A stretch of DNA of 64,000 nucleotides from Rhea pennata (Eukaryota; Chordata; Aves; Rheiformes; Rheidae), in contig NC_084702.1 of assembly GCF_028389875.1 (NCBI RefSeq), forward strand, positions 47,181,053 to 47,245,052, given 5' to 3'. Each line of letters opens with the position of its first letter. Positions within the stretch are counted from its first letter, which is position 1. The position numbers and the translations under genes were made by a program. Below are positions 42,301 to 56,299 of the stretch, piece after piece. The notes under the pieces are model-generated. The model saw only the letters and a list, made by a program, of their open reading frames with translations. It made no database searches and had not been told where the DNA came from.

Positions 42301-45300
42301 TGGAGAGAGAACCAGTTAGCAGCAGACATGAACATTCAGTATCTCCTCTTTCAATTCCAAATCTCTAAAGATGACCAAGTCTGTCTGGAAAGCCAAGAGA
42401 TCCTTTTCCACCCACTAGGGCAACAGTTTCCCTTGCTATTAAGGATGAAAACTATATTGTTCCATGCAAAGGCACCAAAATTCTGGGTTTTATTTCTTCC
42501 TCCCTCAATGTTGGATCTGACCAAATGAACAGTATCAAAAATCTGCTCCTAGCTGCATCTATCTATGCACTCTAAAATACAACAACAAGGCACATATATG
42601 CCTTGTGGCCACAACATAGTGAACAATTATAATAGGTGAGCCTCTGCTACCTAGAAATTGAGGAGAGAGTAGTTTTAGTTCATGACGACTGTATGGATTA
42701 AACGGGCCATGGTTTATTACTCTGGAGGATCAAGATCAGTATTTCAACACAACAAATCAAACTTTAGGCATGACAAGATAGGGAATAAAATAAGCAGTAC
42801 TATGCTACAGTCATGGTGTGCTAATCACTATATCCTAACAGTGAACCTAACACCAAAAACAATTAGGCAAAAGGCAAACCTAACTAATCAAATACTACTG
42901 TGGAAGTATGCTGAGTAACTTTATTTTGCCACTGTGATTTTTAGATGAAGGAAGGGAAAACAAACACAACAACCAAAAAGCAAACAATAACAACCACCAC
43001 CACCAGTTTCCACTACTTTTTAGTGGTCAGTTTTAATTGGAAGGCACTTGCAATATGGCAATTTTTAAACACCGATAGCTCAGCAAGTTTTCCATCACAA
43101 TAGTTAACTTGTTCAACAAAACCAGAGCACCTATTTCCCACTGGCAGGCATTATGTTTCAGTAGAAACCTACGTTACTTTGGTTTTCTTATTTAAAGTAT
43201 TGCAGCAATCACAAAAGACAGTTCAAGAACTCACTCAGCTACCACTTCGGTCACACAAGGCAAATACACGTTGTACTTTATTCAATACAGCTAAGCTTTT
43301 CACATATGTAAGAGACTTCAGAGAAGGGCTAAACTATGAAAGTTTCAAAATGAAAGTATGCTTTCAGACTAAAGGGGTAGGTTGCAGGAAAGGGCAGGAA
43401 TAAGCAAGTTATAAAGAATTCTGAATTACTAGTAGGAAGTAAATTCATAAGTAGGAGACTTCATACTAAATATGCACATGCTGTCTTAAGTGTTATCCTT
43501 CCAAAGGAGTGTATAAATATTTGAGTGATCCTAGACTTCTGAGGCTTCAATACTCACTGTGTGACAACATACAATTGAATCACAAAGTCAGTGAAGAATG
43601 CAGGATTATTGTAGCATTATCAAGCTATGAGCTAACTTCCATTTAGAATTGCTGAACAGAAGTCTGATGTTGTCCCTAAGCAGCCTGTTGCATGCTTCTT
43701 CAGACAAAGCCTTCTTCAAGAAAAATGGTCAAAGTCTGAGTGAAGGACTCTTGCTAAGAAGCTACTTAAGTTGCAATTTAGCTACTTAGCCTTCAGCTGC
43801 TGCCTTCTTACCAAGATCCTACAGGTGATATGGTATAAGGTAAAGGGCTAGAACATACCACTAGCTCTTATGGCAAAGGGAATGAATTAATTGTGAGATA
43901 AGAGCCATCATCATACACAGGTGCAAAGAGGAAGGAACTCTGTCCAATACAAAATACTGACAAACTTAGATGACATGTTAACAGTCCAACAGCAAGGAAG
44001 CCTCTGGACACATTTTATTTCATTTCAAAAACAGCAAGAAATGACTCAGCAAGGAATGACATCATCATTCGCTAACCTAATTATTATTCAGGTATGGATG
44101 AGAAAAGAGTAAAGAGCTGAATGAATGTTCTGGTGGGCAGTGGTTTACTCTTTCAAGGGCTCAAAAGCCTGCCTCTATCATATGAGAAAACATGCATCAG
44201 TTACGTGGCAAATTCATTCAGCTATGTGACGGAGTAAGCAGATTTGGTGGCAATACAGGTGACTACTTACAACTTGTTTACAATTGTTGTTATATAAGCA
44301 GGTGTATTCTCATCCTATAACAGAAGACACCAATGTTATGTTCCCATGAAAAGCAAGGAATGTCAATTCATCCTTCTCAGCTCTCTCTAAGAAGCTATAT
44401 TACCTGTTCCTCAGGAAAGGCAAGGCACCACTAAGTGTGTTAAGATCTAATCGCCATCAACAAAAGCCTTCGCCTATCTTGTCACCTCCTAATAAACTCA
44501 ACCAGAAGACTGTCAGAGTAAGAGCACAGGTGCATTTCAGTCTCAGGATTAAGAGCATTTAGGTAGCCATACCTGATGTTCCAGACAAGTTTCAGCAATA
44601 AAGAAGGAACTTAAAAATAGGCTAAAACTGGTCAGAGAAAAAGAAAAAAAAATAAAACAGAGAGAAAGAGAGAGAGAGAGAGAGAAAGAAACCACATCTA
44701 GAACCCATTAAGGAAGCCATTTCCCATCAGAATCATCAGAATGCTCAGATTCATCAAGAAGTACCAACACTTTATGGAAAAAGTTACTTTCAAAGAAAAA
44801 AAAAAAAAGAAAGAAAACCAGAAAACCACCTACGGAGTTTTGAAAAACAATGTAAATCTTGTTCCAGTGTTCACTTTTAAAGAATACCAAATAAAAATAC
44901 AAAATGAGAAAACCTGTAAAAATATAGAGAGTAAAGAAAAAAAAGTATTGGTTGGCTGAATACAGGATTTCCAGACATTTAGGTTTGTTGTAATTCAAGA
45001 TTAGGCTTCAAATTTGAAGTCTCATGAACAAGGCTGCTCTTCCCACCTCTAGAAGACCCTTGTCATCTTAGAGTTAGTAAAACTGATTAGATTTCAACTA
45101 GTCCCAGTGTTTTTAAAAGCTTTTAAGAACAATTATTGGGGACCTAGATAATTAATTTACTGACTAAGCAGCATGGTGAAGTGGAACAGTATATACCTTT
45201 TGCTATGCTGCACTCAAAACCAATTTTAATTTCATTTATTACCAAAATAATTTATACTTTTTTCTTAAATTAGTTCTATTTTGAAACAAAAATCTCTATA

Positions 45301-48300
45301 GAAAAAAACCTACGTGAGACATCTACTTTCATTTTAATTGTTTCTTGATGAAATTTTATGAAGTTTAAAATTTGATACAACTGCTGCATTTGTGTAAAGG
45401 CTTAAGATACGGTTCTTCAGTTACAAACTTACAAAACAGTATGACTGTGCTTGTGTGCCCATATACATTTGCACATGTTCACGCATATGCACATAAAATA
45501 TTTACAGACATTCGTAACAACAACAGCATATTGACTGCAAGAGACAGTCTACCTAGGTAGACTACAGCAATTGAAGTTAATATAGCAACACATGAATATC
45601 CATGTGACACTTCTGTTAGTATAAATGTCTTACCTGGCTGTGAATACTTAATATTCAAACACTGAATCTTACCAGTGATGTTCCTCTTTTACGCATCAAT
45701 TTACAATCACATTTATATCTTTGAGCTGTCCTAGTTACAAACTTGATGAATTTTGTCAGTATCCTTACATTTTAGTATAGTTTTTTTGTTGATAAACTAA
45801 CATTTTTTTAATTAGAACAAGAGATAAAGAATGAAATTTAAACATAAACTGAAAGCCTGAGGAACTTTAATGTTCCTTATATTAAAGCAATCCGCAAAGC
45901 CTGTGTGAAAAGTAGCACAAGACTTTGTTCAAGGAGCCGATACTTCAAAATTAGCTGGCTTACAGCGTAATTGTAAATCAAGTTAAATAGTCCAAGAAGG
46001 CCAGGCTATGCATTGAGCTGTGTTGTGCAGACACAGCTTCAAAAACAAGGGCTGATGACAGTCACGTAACAAAGCAATTTTCCTCCTTCTGTCCAGTCCT
46101 CCTTTCAAACAACAGCATCTCCTCTCTGCCCACCTTCACATATACACACATAGAGCACTGACATGTGACAGAGAAACTGGGATGACATTAAGTGAACAAA
46201 AGGCCGTGCTCTAGTTCCAAAGACAACTAAACGCAAGAAAAGAAGATTTGAGATAGTGAGATAGAGGACACAAAATTCATTTCAGTTCATTATATCTACT
46301 ATCAAAAATGTCAGTCTGTAGCTCCTGCAATGCCATTAAGGTTTAATAAATATTCTGTCGATCCCATTCCACCCCAAACTGGCTTCAGTATACCCCTCCT
46401 ATTCTGATATCCTCTACGCTCAAGTTCCTACAGTGAGTGCCGAATTAACATGACAAATGAGACCACCAGCAGAGCTGTTATAGGTCAAACACCACTAAAG
46501 AAGTCAGGTTACTTATCTATTAGTTTTAGTAAAGTCCAGAACTCATACAATTAAACAGCTCTGTTTTCCATTCTGATAATCCATAAAAAGTCTTTCTAAA
46601 TCTTCAGCTCAAATGACAAAGGCCAAGAACAATTTGAAGACTTTGCAAAAGCAATGTTAAAATGATATAAGATCACATTATTTACTTTAATTGTAGTGCT
46701 TCCAAAGCCATTTTAAAGGACTGGAAGTTTGTGAACTCAAACAGTAAAAACCTCAAGTTCAGCACTAAGCATCTGATTTTAATTTTGTACAGCTTTACTT
46801 CAAACAGCAGATGTGGCAGGTATGTTTATGAATTAAATGTAATTCTGTCAGTTAAATGCACTGAATAGTAAATTTAATTGGGTATAAAAAAAAAGATACA
46901 GCTGCAGATGTATGACAGTGAGCCAGTTCATCGGCTTTAACAAAACATCGAAGACTTATAGATATCAGTGGGTCCAATACAGGTAACCAACATAATTTTA
47001 GCACGACACTAACTGTATAGTAGTATAGTATAGTAGTATAGTTACTTGTATAGTAACTAATCAAATTGGGAAGAGAAAAAACAGGTCTGAATCAAAAATC
47101 CACACAGATTTGCAGTTTAGGATTCAAACTGGATACTGCAGAAAAAACACAGTTTACATGAAAAAGATCTAGGAGTTTTGAGTTCTACAACAGCATTCTC
47201 AAAAACTTAAATCTATTCCAGATTAAATATTTTCTTATACTATTAAATGAAGTAAATTATATCAGTGTAAAATGAGTTCCTCAACATTTCAGTACAGTGG
47301 CTGAGCACCTTTCCCCATGCCCACTCTCCAAAGGACCGGCTTGTCAATGCACACACACGATCTATAACACTGCAAAGAGAACAGGCTCCTATGAATTCTA
47401 AACCTATGCTTCTGTCCCAGCTACTGCCATTTACTTGTACATAAGATGCTACAGGCACTCAGCTGTCTGATGATGTTTGATGACACCACCAGCAGCATCT
47501 GGCTTTGGCCTTATGCGTATATGGAAATCCTAACTTTGTCAAGCTTACCACAGTAATTAAGACTGTACTATGTACGTCCTTGCCTTTATATCCCAAGTGT
47601 GTACTGAGAAAGATAAGTAACCTATAAAAAGGAACTTACTTTTGGGTCACATACCTGACTTTTGGTCCAGTAAATATGCATTTGTACAATGGGTAAAGTT
47701 GCAGTTACTAGTTATGTAGGTGAGAGGAATATGCCATAGATAACTGCAAAGGAAAACAAATATTTACTTACATATTATATAGAGCTTAATACTTGTCTTG
47801 TTACTTTTTTTTTCCCTGTTTAAGCATCTTAATATATTAATAGCACTAGAACTACCACATGCTGTGTAACATGATAAAGTGCATATTAAACTCACATCAT
47901 TACAATATCTAAGCGAAACATGTAACAATTATTTTTTTTTTTTAATTCCTGTCATCCTCAGGAGGTAGAAGACTTCCCTAGTACTTCCTCAGTCCCAACT
48001 CTAGACAACAATCAGGTTGTCTGAAGCCACATGGACATGAAATCTCTACCTGCATAAGATAGTCAGTCAATATTCTTTTTGCCCCAATCTAATGTTCTGC
48101 CTGGCTGAAGTTTTACTTTTTTTTTTTTTTTAATGATTTATGCTAATAAAGGACATAACTAAAATTCCAAATCACGCTAACAGAAAACAACTGATTGATC
48201 TCTCTCAAAATTGTATTTTTTCTTAATAGTCAAATTCTTATAATTACAAGACAAGCTAACATTTACTCTTCCAGCTTGTAGTTTGCTTGAGTCTGCCTTG

Positions 48301-51300
48301 ATGGAATCAATCAAATTTTACATATGCATTACACTTTTGACATGGACCTTGTCTGTGAATGACTCACATGGAGTGCTCTTCTTCAAAAGATTTTCACACT
48401 CTCCCCAAAATGACATCCACTAGAAACAAAAGAATAACTAAGCCTAACAATCCTCCTTTTCTTTCTTAACCTTTAAACCATGTAACACTTTCCTTTTTCC
48501 CCACAACAGAGATAAACCAAAGCTCTGTAACTTCCAGCATTTCAAGAGGAAAATTCCTTTCAGGCCTGATTCTGTAAGATAATGCAAAGGACTCAGATCC
48601 CATTAACATTTCAGTTCCCATCAAGGTTTCAAACAGCTAAATAAGAACACTAATATCGCAAAGGATTCAAACTTGCATACTTTGGTTTGCTACAAAATAG
48701 TTAAGTTTCATAGTATTAGACACATTTGCAGTAAATTCATTTTTGCAACTACCATGAACTGCCTCTTCTTTGCTTCTTCAGTTATCTACTTATCTACTTC
48801 CTTTTATTCTTTGGTACAGTGGACATTACCCCTCATACAGCTAGCTATTATCATGCATGAGTGCTATTTTAAAAACATTAAACCAAGGAAGCTTTGATTT
48901 TATCTTCTATACTCTCCTCCAACAAGGTCCAAAGTGCACACTTAATATTGACAGAAAGAAGCAGAGGCTCTAGAATAGGTCATATGCTATTTCTATCTTC
49001 ATAGCATTTCCCAATGCAACCATAACTTCTTAAATCCACTCTCCTTTCTGCTCCCCATTAACCACACAAAATTTCCTGAAATTAAAAGAAGAGTCTTTAC
49101 CCGATTCGCCTTTTGATATTAAGAAAGCTGAACAATTTATTCTACTAGTTGCTACAACTCATATCAAATTTAAAAGCTTCAGTAAATCATGTAAATAAAT
49201 TCCATTTACGAGGCAAGTCACAGTTTTACCAATTGCTCAGGTGGAAACAGACAAGGATCATCAGTTATTTTTCAAGGTAGATATTAGACATTTGTGTTTC
49301 TGTGCTACATTCTCTTTATCACTGCCTACCTTCAGAGAAAATACTAGAGCACCTGAAAACAAATAGGAATGATATACAAATCTGCACATAATGGATAAGT
49401 AGTAACAAGAAGGTAATAACCTTGCATCTGATGTCCAATTTTCTGGCTCCACACGATACAAAAATTTCTCCTGTTGTACTGAAATGTTCTTTGCTTTTCG
49501 AACAACAGTCACTAAAGGAAATCCTTTATGCAGGATCCATGATTTCATTAACTCTTTTACATCTAATGTTCCATTGGTAATCTATATATTAAAAAAAACA
49601 AAAAACAAAAAACAAAAAACACTTTCCACAAGAAAAAGTTGGCAAACGAAAAATAACCATTTTAAACCTCCTTCCCTAGCTTGTCAGGTAAGTAGCAGAA
49701 GGATTCAGCTCCCCTAGAAAATCACTTTGACACCTGAGCTTATAAATTTGGTTATTTTCCTAAGCAGAAGGAACCCCAGACAAGCAGTGGAAACAGAAAT
49801 ATGGAAACATCAGTTATATATAAAACTGGTACGTTGCAAAAACAGAGCAGAGAACATTACAGAAGAGTCAGTCATGTTAAGTGTACGTTCTCTCCTTCCC
49901 CTGCCCTTTTCTCTTTCTCTGTTGGTATTACCTGGGTGTTTCACGTTAGAGAATATTTTTTACTCTATTATGAACATTAAAAATCGAATTGAAATGAACA
50001 TGTTTTACAACAAAGAGCTACACTTCTTTGTATTAAATAGTCTCTCACTTTTTTCATCCCACTTACCAGGCTTTATACAGATTAACCCCCAACCTCCTTC
50101 TAATCCCTTACTAACCATCTATAAGACCACATTCATACTGGTGGGCATCCATATAATGTCTATATATCACTGCCACTTTACTAGCAGAGATGATCATCTG
50201 ACCTTCAAAAGGCAGTATGTCCTTTTACTTACAAAATATGCATTTTGGGTGGAGTTAACAGAAACGTAAGAAAATTAACATATCATTATTCAAGTTGCAT
50301 ATACTTTTGTACCAATTCGCCCTATGTCTTTCTCTAGTTGTCCTTGTCAGCATCTCTTGGCCCAGTGAATTGAATTCACATTCTCTATCTAAGCCTACAG
50401 TAACATGTATGGTTTACCTTCATAGTAAATGATTTCACTACTTTCACAGAGAGAATGACATATACACACACACAAAATGGACACATACACCCCACCACAA
50501 ACAAAAACAAAACAAAAAGCCACCCAAACTTAAATAGGGTTTTCAATTCCAGAGAAGCAATTCTCTTTAAAAGTTTAAAATTTATAGAAGCTTGAAAACT
50601 ACAAGTTTTTGGAATTTGGCTAAATCCTCTTCCTCTGACCACTTCCAATATGCTGCACTGGTCACTGGAATGAGACTCTTCTTATCATGGGCAATTACAT
50701 CACGTAATCCCTTTTTAAATTTCCCAAGATGTACTGAATGGTTTAACTCCTCTCACTTCCCTCTATCATTATCTTTTTCTTTCCTTCCCAATATTACTTT
50801 GAAACCATCAGGAACTCTAAGGTCAATGCCAATCAGTCAAGAAATAAAATAATACTGAAAGATGATGAGGAACGTTAAGAGACTATGAAACTAATCATGC
50901 CTGATATTTGCTTTTAGTCTACTTGCCTGATTTACATCTCACTCTGTTAAAATTTGATCCACAAAGGCAAAAAGATTTGTTTCTAATCTACATAGATCCT
51001 AGCTTGAGGTAAGCAAAATTGTGTGCCACAGTTAGAGCCACTGAAATAATTTCACTCATAAATAGAAGATATTCCACATCAGCTAATCAAACTAATTCTA
51101 TTAGAAATGACACATTTATATTTCTACCACATCAATAGTTGATTTTACTGACATATCTTAACACCAAAGCAGCTCTTGGCTCCACTGAAAGCAGGACAAA
51201 ATGCATGACAATTATTTCATCTCTCCTTCCTTCCAGATGAGGTGAACAGAAAGCTTATTTGCTGTGTGATAGATTTTTTAAGCTGCAGCAAGTTTCTTAT

Positions 51301-54300
51301 CTCCTTTCCAATTACAATTTCTCCCAACTTCTGTGGGAAGGTAAGACTTAAAAAGATTTTGGTCTACAGACAGCAGAAATCTACAATTAAAGAAAACGCT
51401 GTTTTTATGATTAAAATTTTCACACATATTCAGTTTTGACCTAAATAATATGAACAAAAGGAAGAATATCCAGCCAACTTGTCGAGTATCAGATTTTTAT
51501 TTCTAAAATAAATATGGAAAACAATCCAAAAGGAAACCAAATCCATGATAATACTAATAATTTAATTGACATAAGGGAGACTAGAACACACACTTTACTC
51601 CAATACAGCCTTCTGCCTTCCTTCCCATTTGAACGCTGTTGGACTCAGTGGTCCCTGACAGTCTGTTTTCCTGCAATTCCACCTCCACTCACTGAAACAG
51701 AAGCTATTACAGAAACAAAGTTATACAAATAGTATTTACATCTTAGAATGCTCACTATCTAAGGAATTTGGATTCAGCTTTTGTATAAAAGCAAAGTACA
51801 GTCCCACATTTAAAGATGAGTCATTTTACTCCAGCCCTAACACCCTAACAACAGAAGTCTAGAGATGCTGACATGTCCCCATGTGGTAGATATGGTAATG
51901 CATATGAACTCCCTAGAGGCTTTAGGACAATACTGAATGGAGTTCTAGAAGCTACAGGAATCTTCACCTGTGTATGATGGAACACAGGACTGCCACAAGC
52001 AAAAATTCTGAAGTATCTATCTGTAGTGTATTTTCTTTAAAAAAAGAATATGAACAAGGAAATAAATCAAAATCCACAGCACACCTGTGAAAAACAAGAA
52101 CAGAGCATCAAAGATGGATACCTCATTCATGCTGTCCCACAAGTCATCACTCTTGGTGGATCTGTAGCTGTGATTATGCAGATATATCTCAACGCCAGCT
52201 TGGAAAACATCCTTAGTGAGATAGTGCTTCAGCATCAACAGAAGTGAAGCACCCTTGGGAAAGAAAAAAAAAATATATAATATAAGTTAAAGAGAAGTTA
52301 TGGAATCTTCTGAAGTATAGACACAGAGCATACACTGTGTGTATATACTGTGATGGCACTGTCATAGTAAAAGAGTGTACATCAGAATCTGGTAGATTTT
52401 ATCCCAAACATTATCATCTGAATAATTATCTTAACACCCAGTTGTTTTGGGAGAAAATATTTTTGAATATCTCAAAACCACTAAAAAAGCCATTAAAAAG
52501 CTATAAAAAAAGCTAATTTTTGGATTTTTTAAATTATCATCATCTAAAATGATGAAATTAATCTTTCTTATTGAAGTCTCTCTTCTGGCTGTCATATTTC
52601 ATTAGCAATAATCACCTGTAGTAACAGAACTGCACTTGTGAGACAGTGTTTGAGAGGTATACGTTTTGCAGCTCAATCAAAAAACCAAAACCTTTGGTGG
52701 CGGGGGGGGGGATATATTACCAACCTGAAATCCAAAGAATTACATTTTGACAGTGTTTAAAATACACGCATGTTTTAGTAAACAAGAATATTAAGTAGCT
52801 AATTCTGCAAAACACTGAATATTATCTTCAGTTACGGTTTCAAAGTAGCCAGGAACATGTAAATAGAAAGGTGTTTTCACATAGTTGAAAGCCATTGCCC
52901 TTCTCTGGAAACTGCTACCTCACAATCATTAATCAATAAATTGCTTGAAGAATTGCACACTATACAACTGAATGCAGATGAGCAGCCATAGTCCTTAAAA
53001 TGTTTAAAGGTATACTTTACTTTTCTGATAGTAAAATGTGTCCAGTTCTGGGCTCCCCAGTACAAGAGAGGCATGGAGCTACTGGAGAGAGTCCAGTGTA
53101 GGGCTATGAAGATGATCAGAGGGCTGGAGCACCTGCCCTACGAGGAATGGCTGCGAGAGCTGGGCCTGTTTGGAGCCTCTTGGAGAAGAGAAGACTGAGG
53201 GGGGGGGGGAGGAAATCTTATCAATGTGTACAAGTACCTGAAGGGAGGGTGTCAAGGAGATGGGGACAAACTCTTTTCAGTGGTGCCCAGCAACAGGACA
53301 AGAGGCAATAGGCACAAACTGAAGCACAGGAAGTTCTGCCTGACCGTGAGGGGGAATTTCTTCCCTGTGAGAGTGACGGAGCACTTGGACAGGTTGCCCA
53401 GAGAAGTGGTAGAGTCTCCTTCTCTGGAGATCTTCAAAGCCTGCCTGGATGCAACCCTGTCTAACATGCCCTAGGTGACCCTGCTTGAGCAGGGGGGGGG
53501 TGGACTAGATATCTCCAGAGGTCCCTTCCAACCTCAATCATTCTGTGAAATGCATTTTAGAGAAAGGTTTAAGAAAATGTTAAAGGCAAGATTTTCATGA
53601 GAACATTTATGTTTTTTACAGATTTCACATTAAAACGCTAGAATTCAAGTAGCATCTTGAACAACCACCACTCTGTGATTCTGTGATCTTGGATGAAACT
53701 GAAGTTGACCTGAACAACGTTAATCTCATCTACTCATGAAACAGCAGGAATACCCCTTACTACAAGCTTTACTAATATGGACATTCTTTCCTTTCTTGCA
53801 TGCATGCATATTTAAGCTACACTCTACTTTCTGGCTCTCTCAGGAGTATTTACTGTCAAATGCTCCCAAACAGTACTGTTATACCAGGTGGATTGCAGTT
53901 CCACCCTTGAGCATTAAGGTTATTTGTACTTTGCAAAACCAGACTAAAATAATTTTGTATAGCAATTTCTACTCCAGGGCAATAAAATGCAAAGGACATC
54001 TATTCACCTGTGTCACCTGGTAGAAGAGTAAAAACAAAGCAAGCTGTGAATTTCAGTAATAGTCCCCATTAGCTGGCTAGGGTCTACATTGCGAGCGTCC
54101 TTCTACTCAAATTACCAAGAGTATTAGTGAAGATACAGGGCTAAGAACAGTAGAATACAAAGATGACATGTATGAATGAAAAAACAATGCAATGAAAACC
54201 TGTCAAACAAAACAGAGGAGCAACACGAAACTTGTTTCTTATGGTCAAAGGCCAAAACTTCTTTGGTTCGCTCCTAAACTCAAACATCTAGGTTGTTATG

Positions 54301-56262
54301 TCTCCATCAAGAAGGTGCATATAGATACCCTTACGAAAGATTTGATAGCAATAAAATAGTAGAAATGTCCTAATGTAATGTTTTACTAATTGACTGAAAC
54401 TCTGGCCCAATTACTTTTAGAATATTTCTGTTGAAATTATACAGTTTTGATCAAAGAAACAAATTTATCTCTGAAGTTACACTACTACAAGCACTATCAT
54501 GCAAGGTTTGTAGCTCCCAGAAGCCCCCAAAAAAGGGAACTACTTCACAAACCAAAACAGTTGGGGGAGCTGCCTTGCACAGAGCAGAGGAAGACGCAGC
54601 ATTAGACTGCTCGCAAGGGAGCGGATGCTGTCCCAAGGTTTCCTGTTGGACAATAGGAACATATAAACAACATGAAAAAACGAGAGCTAACCCATCAGAG
54701 AGAAAAGGCTTTCTTCCAATATTACCAAAAGCATAGGATACAGCATCTAAAGACTGAGAAAATACAGGTGAAAATTTGGCAAATAGAAGTATTTGCTCTC
54801 ATCATGTTTTCCTGAGTAAGGCTCAGGTGAAGCTCTAAAAAGAAACTACATGCACAAACCTCACTACACACTGGAAACAGAAATAAATCAAGTTTCAGAA
54901 AACCAGGTATGCTGTCAAACTGAAATTCCAGATGCAAATCTATACCTCAGGAAGTCTCAAAAATATTGATTTTTAAAAGCAGGTACAATAAAGAGGAAAA
55001 ATTGATGATACCTGCCTTTTCGTTACTCTTTTCTTAAGCACTTGTTACAGTCTGCTATCCAAGACAGAATACATGGCTAGTTGGACATTTTGTTTTGCCT
55101 GGTGTCCCTTTTTGTTTTTAGGAGTATTTTATTTTTGTGCTGAGGCATGCACCAAGCAGAAATATATTGTTTAAGACACAGATAAGTACATATAATCTTT
55201 TCCTAAAGAAAAATTACGTAGCTGCTCAGAAACATTACTGAAATATCCTTGGGAACAAGACTCTTTGTGCTACGTGTAAAATATCCCAAAATGACTGTCA
55301 GTATATGCCTACTTACTCACAATCTCACATCCTTTTTTACTATAGCTAATCACTTTCCAAAGATTTATTTTGAAGTTACCTTTATATAAGAAAGTGCATC
55401 AAACATCTCTTCAATCTGTTGCGAAGACTGAACAGCAGACGACATTGGATGTGAAGAGTTCAAGGAATCCTTCATCATAGCCTTAAAAATTAGATTTAAG
55501 AAATCTTCATCCTAGAAGAGAAACATTTACAAGTATCTGAGAAGCTAGAACACACACGGCAAGAACAATAAAACTTGTCCTGTCCTCTTCTTCCACTTCC
55601 ACTGTCTGCTCCCCTGTCCTTAGGAAAACTGTGCTAACCATATGGCCAATGAAGGCAGCAAAAGTATTGTCAGAGTACCACTTGTGAAATCTACCTCTTT
55701 CTGCCAGATTTTAGCAGTGGTATCTCAATCTTTAATTTGCACCGTAACCCAGACCCTTGAGTACTTATCTCAGCTAAAAATATCTTCAGTACTACAGAAG
55801 ATACAGGTAGCTAATAAACAAGCAAGTATCCGCCAAATTTCAGATATGGCGCAAAATGTTTTCAGTTCATTTATGGAAGGCAAGGATTATAAAGCATACT
55901 AAAGAAGTCATTCTTTTAATGTTAAAAGTGAAGCCTGCAGTGAAATAATGATATTTGTGTGCATGTGAACACTGTCTTTTCTAATGATCCTAGTACCGAA
56001 GATGCTTCTGTCTTTCCTTCTAGGATGAAGATAATGAAGTTAATACATTGTACATTTCATTGAGAATTGAGTACATACTTCTCCCTAGTTTCTGCAGAAT
56101 AGAAATGAATCTTACCACTTTATAGGAACTCATCACCAAAAACCCCACCTCACCTCTCCCCTACCAAAAAGCGACCATACACCAGCATATAAGAAAATGG
56201 AGATGCTCTTTAAAAAGGTTAACATTTTAAAGCTATTTTCGCTGAATGGAGAAGTTTTGAGT

Positions 56263-56299
<37 letters not shown>

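Larger units (their letters stand above)
42297..47654 (-). other. LNPEP: LNPEP intron 11 (largest complete intron here)
   Basis: 5358 bp. It contains a (GA)n repeat (44661-44691), A-rich tracts near 44642 and 44800, and a GTATA tandem repeat (47015-47060). No extra exon or interspersed repeat was recognised. Confidence 0.85.
52254..55379 (-). other. LNPEP: LNPEP intron 8, host of a CR1
   Basis: 3126 bp. It contains the CR1 at 53037-53547, a short CR1-like tail at 53660-53690, a G-run at about 52699-52709 and a slightly G+C-richer patch around 54530-54650 of unknown origin. Confidence 0.9.

Noticed and set aside
49727..50269. 180-codon + strand open frame in LNPEP intron 9
   Set aside because: Longest open frame in the window, but antisense to the gene, with no recognised domain and no splice or promoter context; AT-rich chance frame is the simpler reading.
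50863..50905. C/D-box snoRNA-like motifs (GATGATGA ... CCTGA)
   Set aside because: Too short, on the strand opposite to the host gene and without a closing stem.
53226..53474. Open frames on both strands at 53226-53474
   Set aside because: Part of the CR1 in LNPEP intron 8.
53649..53661. Third occurrence of the word AGTAGCATCTTGA shared with the duplicated segments
   Set aside because: Only about 13 bases match and the flanks do not align, so it is likely chance.
54530..54650. Slightly GC-richer patch with an open frame at 54431-54736
   Set aside because: No resemblance to a known gene or repeat; too weak to call.
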